Below are positions 15,158 to 23,171 of a DNA stretch of 64,000 nucleotides, piece after piece. Position 1 is the stretch's first letter. The number at the start of each line of letters is the position of its first letter. The notes under the pieces were generated by a model. The model saw only the letters and a program-made list of their open reading frames with translations, searched no databases and had not been told where the DNA came from. The DNA is from Methylomonas sp. AM2-LC (GTDB taxonomy: Bacteria; Pseudomonadota; Gammaproteobacteria; Methylococcales; Methylomonadaceae): assembly GCF_039904985.1 (NCBI RefSeq), contig NZ_CP157005.1, positions 2,542,001-2,606,000 on the forward strand. The letters run 5' to 3'. Both the position numbers and the translations under genes were made by a program.

Positions 15158-15377
15158 ATAGTGCCTTCACATTCTCGGCAGTGAACCCAAGCTCATTGTT
15201 AATCACTATAAGACGATTACTGTCCAGCGTGAAGCATAGACTGGGCGTGACGCCGTCCTTGTAATGGTTATCGTCAGCGTTCTGAATAAGCTCCAGAATG
15301 AAATGCGATTCCTTGGAGTTCAGATCCTCAGCAATGGTCGCCAGGAGATTTTGATATCGGCGAATCATGTTGTCCAC
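15132..15377 (-). pseudogene. Sacsin-like ATP-binding protein, N-terminal fragment
   Basis: The start of this gene encodes MIRRYQNLLATIAEDLNS, then HFILELIQNADDN, the ATP-binding Asn/Asp motif of GHKL ATPases of the sacsin/NO VEIN type, and RLIVINNELGFTAENVKALC with the second ATP-site Gly. Full proteins exceed 1000 residues. Here only about 73 family residues remain before the sequence runs into the long repeat at 15157 and stops at 15132. Large ATPases of this type often occur in defence islands, which fits the operon upstream. The fragment itself cannot be functional. Confidence 0.75.
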
Positions 15378-15483
15378 AACAATTTGGCCATCTCCCTCAA
15401 GAAATGCGCCAATGCCGAATTCGTAGCGTCTAATGTCAACGATAAGATCTTTTGGGGAAATTGTAGATTATGGGGGGCAACAG

Positions 15484-16539
15484 TCATGAATGCCCCCCTT
15501 TAGGATCTTTGTCGTCACTTTCTAATAGCCGCAATTGCACGGATTTCCGTTCCCGCACCAGTTCCAGTCTAAGCTCTTCTTCCGTGGGTAAATAGGGTAG
15601 ATATTTGGCGGCAAATAATTGCTGGTTATCGGCCAGTACCGAGTATTTGGCAATCGTTTCGCTTTTTTGGCTACACAAAATCAACCCTATGGTCGGATTG
15701 TCGTCTTCGCCTTTTTTATTCTGGTCATAAATTCTGACGTAGGTATCCATCTGCCCAACGTCCTGATGGGTCAGCTTTCCAAGTTTTAGATCGAGCAACA
15801 GAAAACACTTAAGCTTGAAATTATAAAACACCAGATCAATGTAAAAATCTTGATCTTCGGTTGATATACGTTGTTGGCGGGAGACGAAGGCAAAGCCTTT
15901 ACCCAGTTCCAGCAAAAATTGCTGTAAATTATCAATCAAACCTTGTTCCAGTTCGCTTTCCAGATAAGTTTGCGATGGCAAGTTGAGAAAATCCAGGACA
16001 TAGGGATCACGAAGATAATCTTCCGGCCGATTTGATAATATGGATGTATGCGACCCTGCTTCCTGTTCAACTGCAGATCTATTTTGACTAGCCAGGAGCC
16101 GTTCGTAATACAGCACGCTGATTTGCCGTTCCATCGCCCGTGCACTCCAGTTTTGCTCGATGGCTTCCAGCATGTACCACTCGCGGGCTTTAGGATTTTC
16201 CAGTCTAATCAACACTCGATAATGCGTCCAACTCAATTCGGTACGCAGTGCGTTCCAATTTGGATAGGTCAAATAAAATGAACGCATGTTGCGAAGGTTT
16301 CGTGTATCGAAACCTTTGCCAAATTCCCGAGTAAGATTTCCCGACAAATTTTGCAATTGTTGTTTGCCATAAGCCGCACGTTGTTGTCCTTGCTGCTCAT
16401 CTTCAACGATTAAACGCCCAATATGCCAATAGGCGTGCACCATTTCAGTATTGATGGAATACTGGACTCGGGTACGGGCTTGTTCGATGACTTGCCGGAT
16501 ATCCGACAGTAACTGGTTATTTGTGGCTTCAGGCATCAT
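15484..16539 (-). CDS. DUF1016/YhcG-family PD-(D/E)xK nuclease-domain protein
   Basis: The product is 351 residues from ATG 16539, eight bases after the HU stop; a longer frame to 16623 would overlap HU in another frame. Residues 1-140 form the DUF1016 N-terminal domain (SDIRQVIEQARTRVQ, AYWHIGRLIVE, LRNMRSFYLTYP). Residues 200-320 form the nuclease-like domain with DFYIDLVFYN and LLLDLKLGKLTHQDVGQMDTY, where Asp and the D-x-K pair match the PD-(D/E)xK core. The family is frequent next to restriction systems; its exact role is unsettled. It is the last complete gene of the defence operon. Confidence 0.85.
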   Translation of the reverse strand: MMPEATNNQLLSDIRQVIEQARTRVQYSINTEMVHAYWHIGRLIVEDEQQGQQRAAYGKQQLQNLSGNLTREFGKGFDTRNLRNMRSFYLTYPNWNALRTELSWTHYRVLIRLENPKAREWYMLEAIEQNWSARAMERQISVLYYERLLASQNRSAVEQEAGSHTSILSNRPEDYLRDPYVLDFLNLPSQTYLESELEQGLIDNLQQFLLELGKGFAFVSRQQRISTEDQDFYIDLVFYNFKLKCFLLLDLKLGKLTHQDVGQMDTYVRIYDQNKKGEDDNPTIGLILCSQKSETIAKYSVLADNQQLFAAKYLPYLPTEEELRLELVRERKSVQLRLLESDDKDPKGGHS

Positions 16540-16546
16540 TGAAAGA

Positions 16547-16819
16547 TTATTGAACGGCGTCTTTAAGACCTTTGCCAGCTTTAAACGAAGGAACTTTTGC
16601 AGCTGCAATGGTAATGGACTCACCGGTTTGAGGGTTGCGCCCAGTACGTTCGGCTCTTTCCTTCACTTCAAAAGAGCCAAATCCAACTAATGCAATGGAA
16701 TCTCCCGATTTTAAGGTTGATTCTATGGTCTGTATTAGGGCATCCAGGGCTTTACCGGAGTCCGCTTTGGTTAATCCGGAATTTACGGCAATCTTATTAA
16801 TTAGTTCAGATTTATTCAT
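16547..16819 (-). CDS. hupB: DNA-binding protein HU (beta type)
   Basis: The 90-residue product shows the full HU/IHF pattern: [30 protein letters not shown], the core strand [25 protein letters not shown] and the C-terminal [12 protein letters not shown], including the DNA-contacting Arg-Asn-Pro turn. HU bends and compacts DNA. Unusually, this copy is embedded between a Septu-like nuclease gene (68 bases upstream) and a DUF1016 gene (8 bases downstream), so it is likely expressed with the defence genes rather than being the housekeeping copy. That last point is inference. Confidence 0.92.
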   Translation of the reverse strand: MNKSELINKIAVNSGLTKADSGKALDALIQTIESTLKSGDSIALVGFGSFEVKERAERTGRNPQTGESITIAAAKVPSFKAGKGLKDAVQ

Positions 16820-16887
16820 ACGTTCAGTTCCTTAAATATAAAGTAATAGTCAATCCAACATAAATAGCTGATGGTATACCTGTATTC

Positions 16888-17745
16888 TCATCCCACCAAT
16901 CTTGATAGTTGCGGATCATTGCGCAACAGCAAACACCAACGGGCAACGGCCGATAATTCGGCGGTCGAGTTTGTCATCTCACGTACACGTGCTCTCACTT
17001 CGATCAATTTCGCTTTAGCAGCCGGATTATTGCCCGTACCGCAGCGAGCTTTTGCTGTAGTGAAGTCATCGATTAACTTGTCAATTTGCTGCCATACTTT
17101 GCGGCGAGCCTCGGCAAGAGGGACGTGTTCGTTGAGTTTGAGACGCTTTACCGTTTCATTAACGCGCTCCTGTTCCCACGCTGAGATACCAGGCATCGGG
17201 ATGACCTTGCCTTCTTCATCGAAAGCAATCAGCGCAACATCGTCATCATCAATTGGGTCAAGCAGGTAGGGTGTTTCGGATTCCTCGCATGGCTGCGTGT
17301 GCGTTGAGCAAAGAGACCCATCCTTGAGCGGAAACCAGCCGCCTTTTTTGCGATTGCCCACATTCCCGCAAACGCGGAAATTCATGTAATCGAAGGCAAG
17401 CCACCAGTAACCATCTCGAACGCTGGCATCAAGTGCTTTAGCTTCTTTCTTAGGTCGAAAATGCTCAACGTCATAGTGAGAATAAAGCTCCCTTACCTCG
17501 GAAAACCAGCACTTACCAGCGGACAACGCCAGCAGCCACGTCTTTAGTGCTCCCCAGTGGATACTGTTGGCATCGATCAGTGCGTTGCGTTCATCACGTT
17601 TGCCCGCTGCATCCATTGCTGCCAATTCACCCACTAATTGACGTGATTTAGCCAGCCACGCATCCCATTGCGATTGAGTCCAAGGCGTCCAGCCCGGAAT
17701 ATTGGCGTCGGTTGGCAATTTATGCGCTAGATCAATCCAAATCAC
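16888..17745 (-). CDS. ptuB: HNH endonuclease, Septu PtuB-like
   Basis: This 285-residue nuclease is predicted to be the effector of a PtuA-PtuB (Septu) anti-phage pair. The HNH signature is visible: GKCWFSEVRELYSHYDVEHFRPKKEA (about residues 76-102), with Cys and the central Asp-x-Glu-His, then FDYMNFRVCGNVGNRKKG. A DPIDDDDV acidic stretch lies around 165 and a helical C-terminal part follows. Its start overlaps the ATPase gene by four bases (ATGA), the usual arrangement for ptuAB. No reverse transcriptase is nearby, so it is not part of a retron. The call is by motif and context; a search against PtuB families would settle it. Confidence 0.75.
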   Translation of the reverse strand: MIWIDLAHKLPTDANIPGWTPWTQSQWDAWLAKSRQLVGELAAMDAAGKRDERNALIDANSIHWGALKTWLLALSAGKCWFSEVRELYSHYDVEHFRPKKEAKALDASVRDGYWWLAFDYMNFRVCGNVGNRKKGGWFPLKDGSLCSTHTQPCEESETPYLLDPIDDDDVALIAFDEEGKVIPMPGISAWEQERVNETVKRLKLNEHVPLAEARRKVWQQIDKLIDDFTTAKARCGTGNNPAAKAKLIEVRARVREMTNSTAELSAVARWCLLLRNDPQLSRLVG

Positions 17746-19370
17746 CGTTCTTCCTCTTCCCGTAATATTTCATCGATAATGGAGTCGGCAATAGCATTTT
17801 GCTCGGCTTGTTCCTCTGGAGTCAAAACCGGTTTTCTGAAGCGCCGATGCTGCGCCATCTTGCGCACGAACAGTGCATAGTCAGGATCACGAAAATCAGC
17901 AGTCGAGAAGCCCAGATCGGCCAACTCGGCGGAAAGCCTTGAGAGCTCGGCATCCTCTTCCGGCGTGCGCGGGGCTTTTACAAATAATTCGTTGCGACGG
18001 AACAATCGTCGCTCGGTTTCAATGTCCAGCGTAGATGACAAGCCAAACAACTCACTCTTCAGTAAGCCGGTTACGCCCATGCCTTGCGGATGCTCATCCG
18101 GTACATCCACTATGGTGCGCTGGCCATCGCGACGTAGGATATGTACCTGCTCGCGTTTTAGACTGCCCACCATCATCGGGTCGTGCGTGGTGATCAGAAT
18201 TTGCGATTCGCCTTGCAATGTTGTTCCTTCGCGTGGACTCAGTACGTTTTCGATATCGTCGAAGTAGCGCAACTTCCAGATGGGATTCAGGTGAGTATCC
18301 GGCTCATCCAACAGGAACAGGCAATGGTCTTCACGGGTTATTCGCATCAGGCCCAATACGGTAAGCATTTGTAGCTCGCCTTCGGAGAGTTGCTTGAACT
18401 CCACGTCGCCGCCGTGTCCATTGCGCTTTTTCACGGTAATGCGCACTTCTTCCAACAGGTCGCCGATATAGGCCGCTTCGGCGTAGCGGAAGAAGCGCTC
18501 CGGTGTGCCGACCAGTTCACCCAGCTCTTTCAGTTTGTGCTGGTCTGGTACAAACAAGTATAGCAATTCCTGCTTTTCCGGCCTCCTGCGGAAATCAATA
18601 GCAACTTGTCGAGTTTCCTGTACTGGCGCCCAGGCAACCTGCCACAGTTTTTCGAGAAAGCCAGTCACCACGGTGCCGCGCCGGTACCAAAATCGCGGAT
18701 CGCCGAGTTCTATGTCTTGCTCGTCAAGGTCACGGGCGGCATAGGGCTTTTTCAGCACGAATAACGCGGACTCAATGGATTCGATATTCAGGTTGTCTAA
18801 TAGCTTTTTAAATACCGGATCATCTGACAGCAGGCAGGCCAGCAACACCAACTGGCTATGTCCACCCCGGCAGTAAAACAGGCGGCGCACCAAATCGTCA
18901 TTGTCTTGTCTCAGCAATTGTTTGTAACGGTCCTGATGGGTGCGGAACAAAGATTCGATGCGCTCGTTTTTGCCGGAGTAATAGGCAAAAATATGCGAAG
19001 GCAAATACTCACGGGCGTGTTTCACCAAATAGCCTTGCGATTCCTGTTTGCCGTCTAACCAGACAAAGGGCAGCTTCTGCCGTGTTGTATCTGCCTGAAT
19101 GCGTACCTGGTGACCGCGAATGCTGTATTCCAGTTCGTAATCGAACGGTGCTTGCGGTCTATCCAAATCCAGATCACGGAAGATGGTAATCAGCGCCTCA
19201 ATCAGGTTGGATTTGCCAGTGCCGTTCTGGCCAATCAAGGCATGGCTGCGAATCGATTTCGGCGGCGTATCCGCCAGCGCACCGGCAGCAGGGGGCAAGT
19301 GCGTTGCGAAGTCAATGTCCAAATCTCGTAAATTGCGAAAAGCCGGTAAACGAAAACGCAGCATCTGCAT
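17742..19370 (-). CDS. ptuA: AAA-type ATPase, Septu PtuA-like
   Basis: The product is an SMC/OLD-like ATPase of 542 residues from ATG 19370, which follows the hsdS stop as TGAGATG; an in-frame start at 19391 would overlap hsdS by 20 bases. Walker A is GQNGTGKSN near residue 46, the ABC-type signature LSEGELQML near 315, and Walker B LFLLDEPDTHLNP near 335, with the sensor His in ILITTHDP. This ATP-sensing protein would control the PtuB nuclease made from the next overlapping gene. Its place immediately behind hsdS, within the type I operon, is unusual and suggests capture into that transcript. Confidence 0.8.
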   Translation of the reverse strand: MQMLRFRLPAFRNLRDLDIDFATHLPPAAGALADTPPKSIRSHALIGQNGTGKSNLIEALITIFRDLDLDRPQAPFDYELEYSIRGHQVRIQADTTRQKLPFVWLDGKQESQGYLVKHAREYLPSHIFAYYSGKNERIESLFRTHQDRYKQLLRQDNDDLVRRLFYCRGGHSQLVLLACLLSDDPVFKKLLDNLNIESIESALFVLKKPYAARDLDEQDIELGDPRFWYRRGTVVTGFLEKLWQVAWAPVQETRQVAIDFRRRPEKQELLYLFVPDQHKLKELGELVGTPERFFRYAEAAYIGDLLEEVRITVKKRNGHGGDVEFKQLSEGELQMLTVLGLMRITREDHCLFLLDEPDTHLNPIWKLRYFDDIENVLSPREGTTLQGESQILITTHDPMMVGSLKREQVHILRRDGQRTIVDVPDEHPQGMGVTGLLKSELFGLSSTLDIETERRLFRRNELFVKAPRTPEEDAELSRLSAELADLGFSTADFRDPDYALFVRKMAQHRRFRKPVLTPEEQAEQNAIADSIIDEILREEEER

Positions 19371-19371
19371 C

Positions 19372-21360
19372 TCAGGCACCCACCGACTCAACGTGTTTTT
19401 CGCGCATTTCCGCTACTGCCGGTTCCAGAATCCAGCCGTGAGCGACTTCGGTTTTCAATTGTGCGTAAAAGGCGTCAATATCTCCGCCGAAACGTTGCCA
19501 CAAGTCCTTGGCCGGCATTTCGCCGTTGTGACGGGCAAGGATGGTAGCAAGCGGAGATTGGGCTTTGATGTCTGGGACTTTGCCCAAGCGAAGCGGGGCG
19601 ATTAATTCGGTTTGCGGGACTTTCATTGGTTCCTCGTTTTGTTCGGTGGCTATGCCTGTTATGCTTGCAACCGATGCAACGGCAAGCAATTTGCCAGTGT
19701 CTTGTGCCTTTGCACGTATGTCGACCAAACGATCACAGAGTGCGTTAATCTCATTGATTCTGGATAGAATGCGTTTAATCTCACATTTTGGGGGCACAGG
19801 GATCAGTACCGACTGGAGAATTTCGAGATTGATATTTTTTTGGGCTGTTGACGGTGCAAATGCAAGCAAACGCTCTCTTGCTGTCTTCATGAAAAGCAAG
19901 AAATATTCAACTTCTTCGCGTAGCTCAGACGCAGGTATAAATCCAACAACGCTATCCGGGAAGCACGCATCAAATCCCAGAATTGCTGCATCGGCAATAT
20001 TTGCAGCAATCGTTATACAAAGCGTCCCCTTAGGCCATAGCTTGCTTTGAGCCAACCCAATTTCGCTATATTTAGAATGATATTCATTAATTACGGTATT
20101 GGCACGGGCTACTTCTCCAGTTTGTACAAGCGGATAAATACCGGGAGAAAACAGTTTTGGATCATTACGTGGCCTGTGCTTTGACTTACCGCGTCCAAAC
20201 AATCCAACTTCAGGGAATCGAGCCCAAGCCCAGCCTCGTGGCAGCTCAAATGGCGCATCAGTTAAATCAATTTCCGACAGTGGCTTTGGCCGCTTCATTT
20301 CGCCATTCAAAACCATTTCTTTATGTTCAAGTGCAATTCGAGCAAGCAAATGAAATGCTGCTTCGTCTTCGTCGCATTGTTCTGTTAAAAGGCCGCGTAC
20401 CGCCAAGTCCATAGCAAGCTGACGAATATCTGCAACATCTTCTGGAGTATGAAACAGTCGCCCAAAGTTGTCAGCCAAGCGCGCCCAGCTGATTTGCAAT
20501 TCGTGCGGACTGCTGGCGGTGGCGACGGCTTGCAGGGTGGACTGGCGTAGGTTGTTTTGCAGCTTGCGGCGGTCTTTCTGCTGCGTTTCCAGTTTGTCGC
20601 ACAAGGCCATCAGTTCATCGACTTTGGCGACGATGCGGGATTGTTCGGCAGACGTTGGCAGAGGTAAGGCCCGGGTCGCAAAGTATTCTGTTGGCAATCG
20701 TTTCTGGCCTGCAGTCCCTGTCATGTTCTTCTCGCCTTCAGAAGCGAAATATGGCGATCTTAGGAACAGATAAATGTACTCCGGCAGTATGCCTGTGTGG
20801 ATCGGCCGGAATACGTGAAGCTCGGTCGTACCCGCTCCTATACTGTGCTCCAAACCTCCAATCACGGCAGCCTTGCCGTTCTCAAAACATGGAGTGATTT
20901 TAGCAACAACGACATCCCCGTTTCTGAAGTGGGTGAACCCCTTCTTTATCTTTCCCCACTTAGTCGCCTCAGGTGCCAGTTGTCCCATGTGGATTTCTGA
21001 GAAGCCGCTCATCGGGATAAAAGAAGCAGATGCCTCATCTGGAGCATCATTTTTCGGGCTAATTTCGCCAATATCAAGAAGGCGCGTCCAGCACCATGAG
21101 GCAGGAAGCTCAATAAATAAGGGAATATCAATCGCTTCGCTCTCTAGCTTTGGCAGACGTTTGTACGCTTTTTCGCGAATTAACCGATCTCTTAATGACG
21201 TGATGTTGGCCAGTAGTTGACGAGCATCACCATCGGTATCAAGTTGAGAGGTCAATGCACCTGTAATTGCCAACTGGTAAATCATTTCTCGTAGTAGCTG
21301 GATACCCCCCTTTGCATTAGCAATATGTCCGAATTCTGCCAAAAACTGCTGTGCATCCAT
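19372..21360 (-). CDS. hsdS: Type I restriction-modification specificity subunit HsdS, with C-terminal extension
   Basis: This 662-residue subunit recognises the DNA target for the HsdMR complex. Two target-recognition domains are visible. The first, at about residues 75-260, has PASWCWTRLLDIGEISP and ends LPTSAEQSRIVAKVDELMALCDKLETQ. The second, at about 365-560, has LPRGWAWARFPEVGLFGRGK and ends IPVPPKCEIKRILSRINEINALCDRL. Each is followed by the coiled spacer helix. Residues 580-662 form an extra C-terminal part (TILARHNGEMPAKDLWQRF) like a small winged helix, which makes it longer than most HsdS. The start codon shares a base with the hsdM stop (TGATG). Confidence 0.92.
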   Translation of the reverse strand: MDAQQFLAEFGHIANAKGGIQLLREMIYQLAITGALTSQLDTDGDARQLLANITSLRDRLIREKAYKRLPKLESEAIDIPLFIELPASWCWTRLLDIGEISPKNDAPDEASASFIPMSGFSEIHMGQLAPEATKWGKIKKGFTHFRNGDVVVAKITPCFENGKAAVIGGLEHSIGAGTTELHVFRPIHTGILPEYIYLFLRSPYFASEGEKNMTGTAGQKRLPTEYFATRALPLPTSAEQSRIVAKVDELMALCDKLETQQKDRRKLQNNLRQSTLQAVATASSPHELQISWARLADNFGRLFHTPEDVADIRQLAMDLAVRGLLTEQCDEDEAAFHLLARIALEHKEMVLNGEMKRPKPLSEIDLTDAPFELPRGWAWARFPEVGLFGRGKSKHRPRNDPKLFSPGIYPLVQTGEVARANTVINEYHSKYSEIGLAQSKLWPKGTLCITIAANIADAAILGFDACFPDSVVGFIPASELREEVEYFLLFMKTARERLLAFAPSTAQKNINLEILQSVLIPVPPKCEIKRILSRINEINALCDRLVDIRAKAQDTGKLLAVASVASITGIATEQNEEPMKVPQTELIAPLRLGKVPDIKAQSPLATILARHNGEMPAKDLWQRFGGDIDAFYAQLKTEVAHGWILEPAVAEMREKHVESVGA

Positions 21361-23135
21361 CAGGCTACCTCGGCCATGAAATGATGCGCCAGCGCGGCGG
21401 CCAGTTCGCTTTTCAGCAGGTTTTCAGTCTCCTCGATTTCTCCAATCAGCTTTTTGTATTTCTCCAGCAGCAGGTCGGGGTCGTGAGTTTCTTCTTCCGG
21501 CGCGTTGGGGTTCTTGATGTCGAGGTTGAAGATCGGCCAGTAAATGCGGTCGCCAGCGGCCTGCGCGTCGCGGGCTTGTAGGCGCAGCGGTTCGGCCTGG
21601 GTGCGTAGATCGGCAATTTGAGTCTCGATCTTTTCCCGATAGGCAGCATCGCTAGTCCCTACCAGGCTTTTGCGCAACTCACTGGCTTCGCCTTCCAGCT
21701 TGGCGGCGGCGTTGTTTAATTCCTCGGCGCGTTGCCAGTGTGGGGCGGCGGCAGCTTCGGCCTGTTCGCGCTTGGTTTTAAAATCCAGTTTCCAGGCAAA
21801 TTCGTTTTCAACGCGGTCGGCAAAATCGTTGCTATCATCGCCCCACCAATCCTGCTCAGGTTTAAACTCCTCGAAACGAATTGGCTTGGTTTTTGAGTAG
21901 CTCTTGTAACCCGTCGGATAGGGGTGCTCATAAAACCAGATGGTTTCAGTGTGGAAGTGCTCGCTACCGTCATCGATCACGCTACCCTTGGTGAAGAATA
22001 GCAAATTGGTTTTGATGGTTGTGTACGGCGCGAACACGCCCTTGGGCAGACGGATGATAGTATGCAGTTTGCAGTCGCGCAGCAGCAGTTTTTTCAATGT
22101 GCCTTTGATGCCGTCGCCAAATAAAAAGCCATCGGGCAGTACCACGGCAGCACGACCATTTTCCTTCAGTAGTTTTTTTATAATCAGCGCCATAAACATG
22201 TCGGCGGTTTCACGGGTGCGCAGATCGGCGGGATAGTCGCCGCCCACCGTGTCATCCTCGTAACCACCAAACGGCGGATTGGTGATCAGGCAATCGACCT
22301 TGTCGTTGGCACTCCATTCGTTCCAGCCTATGCCAAATGTATTACGGTGCTCAATCTGACTAGGCACGTCGATTTCGTGCAACAACATATTGGTAGTACA
22401 TAAAAGGTGTGGCAGCTGCTTTTTCTCGATGCCGCGTATCAGAGCTTCAATGGCGCGTTTGTCTTCGGGGCTGGATTTAGTGTCGAGCTGGTTACGGAAA
22501 TAATCAATGGCGGCTGTCAAGAAGCCGCCTGTGCCGCAAGCAGGGTCCAGCACTGTTTCCCGCCTGTCCAAACGCGGGTTGATGCGGTCCACCATAAATT
22601 GGGTGATGGCGCGCGGGGTGTAGAACTCACCAGCATTGCCGGCGCCTCGCAAGTCGTTGAGCATTTGTTCATAGACATCGCCCAGGCTGGCGCGGGTTTT
22701 AAAGTCATGGAAGTTAATGGCTTCTTCCAGCTTTTCAATCACCGCCAGTAACTGGGTGCCGGATTTCATGTAATTATTGGCATCCTCAAACACGCTGCGT
22801 ATCACTTTATGCTGTGGGCTGCGGTTGGCATCCAGCTCTTTCAGGGCTGGAAACAGCTCATTATTCACAAAGCCAATAATCTCGGATGGTGATTTTTGCG
22901 GGGCTTTTTTGCCGTCTGCACCCGCAATATAAGCCGCCCAATGACGCCAGCGCAATGCCTGCGGAAGTGGTGATTGGTATTTTGGGTTGTCGTCTTCCCA
23001 TTCCTCTTCTCGTTGGTCGAACACTTTAAGGAATAGCATCCATGTAAGCTGACCCAAACGTTGGGCATCGCCGTCGACGCCGTCGTCCTTACGCATCATG
23101 TCCTGGATGGATTTAATGGTACCGCTGAGATTCAT
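21360..23135 (-). CDS. hsdM: Type I restriction-modification DNA methyltransferase HsdM
   Basis: This 591-residue N6-adenine methyltransferase modifies the host target and is needed for restriction. The N-terminal HsdM bundle (LGQLTWMLFLKVFDQREEEWED) leads to the SAM-binding motif I VLDPACGTGGFL (about residues 193-204) and catalytic motif IV CLITNPPFGGYE (about 284-295). A coiled C-terminal part (KREQAEAAAAPHWQRAEELN, then RKSLVGTSDAAYREKIETQ) contacts HsdS. The gene lies 36 bases after hsdR and overlaps hsdS by one base. The length and motif order suggest an EcoAI-like (type IB) family member. Confidence 0.95.
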   Translation of the reverse strand: MNLSGTIKSIQDMMRKDDGVDGDAQRLGQLTWMLFLKVFDQREEEWEDDNPKYQSPLPQALRWRHWAAYIAGADGKKAPQKSPSEIIGFVNNELFPALKELDANRSPQHKVIRSVFEDANNYMKSGTQLLAVIEKLEEAINFHDFKTRASLGDVYEQMLNDLRGAGNAGEFYTPRAITQFMVDRINPRLDRRETVLDPACGTGGFLTAAIDYFRNQLDTKSSPEDKRAIEALIRGIEKKQLPHLLCTTNMLLHEIDVPSQIEHRNTFGIGWNEWSANDKVDCLITNPPFGGYEDDTVGGDYPADLRTRETADMFMALIIKKLLKENGRAAVVLPDGFLFGDGIKGTLKKLLLRDCKLHTIIRLPKGVFAPYTTIKTNLLFFTKGSVIDDGSEHFHTETIWFYEHPYPTGYKSYSKTKPIRFEEFKPEQDWWGDDSNDFADRVENEFAWKLDFKTKREQAEAAAAPHWQRAEELNNAAAKLEGEASELRKSLVGTSDAAYREKIETQIADLRTQAEPLRLQARDAQAAGDRIYWPIFNLDIKNPNAPEEETHDPDLLLEKYKKLIGEIEETENLLKSELAAALAHHFMAEVA

Positions 23136-23171
23136 TTTGTATTTCTCTTAGTTCGTAAGCTGGCGCATTGT

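Noticed and set aside
16888..19391. Retron with PtuAB effector
   Set aside because: No reverse transcriptase gene or structured msr/msd region next to the pair.
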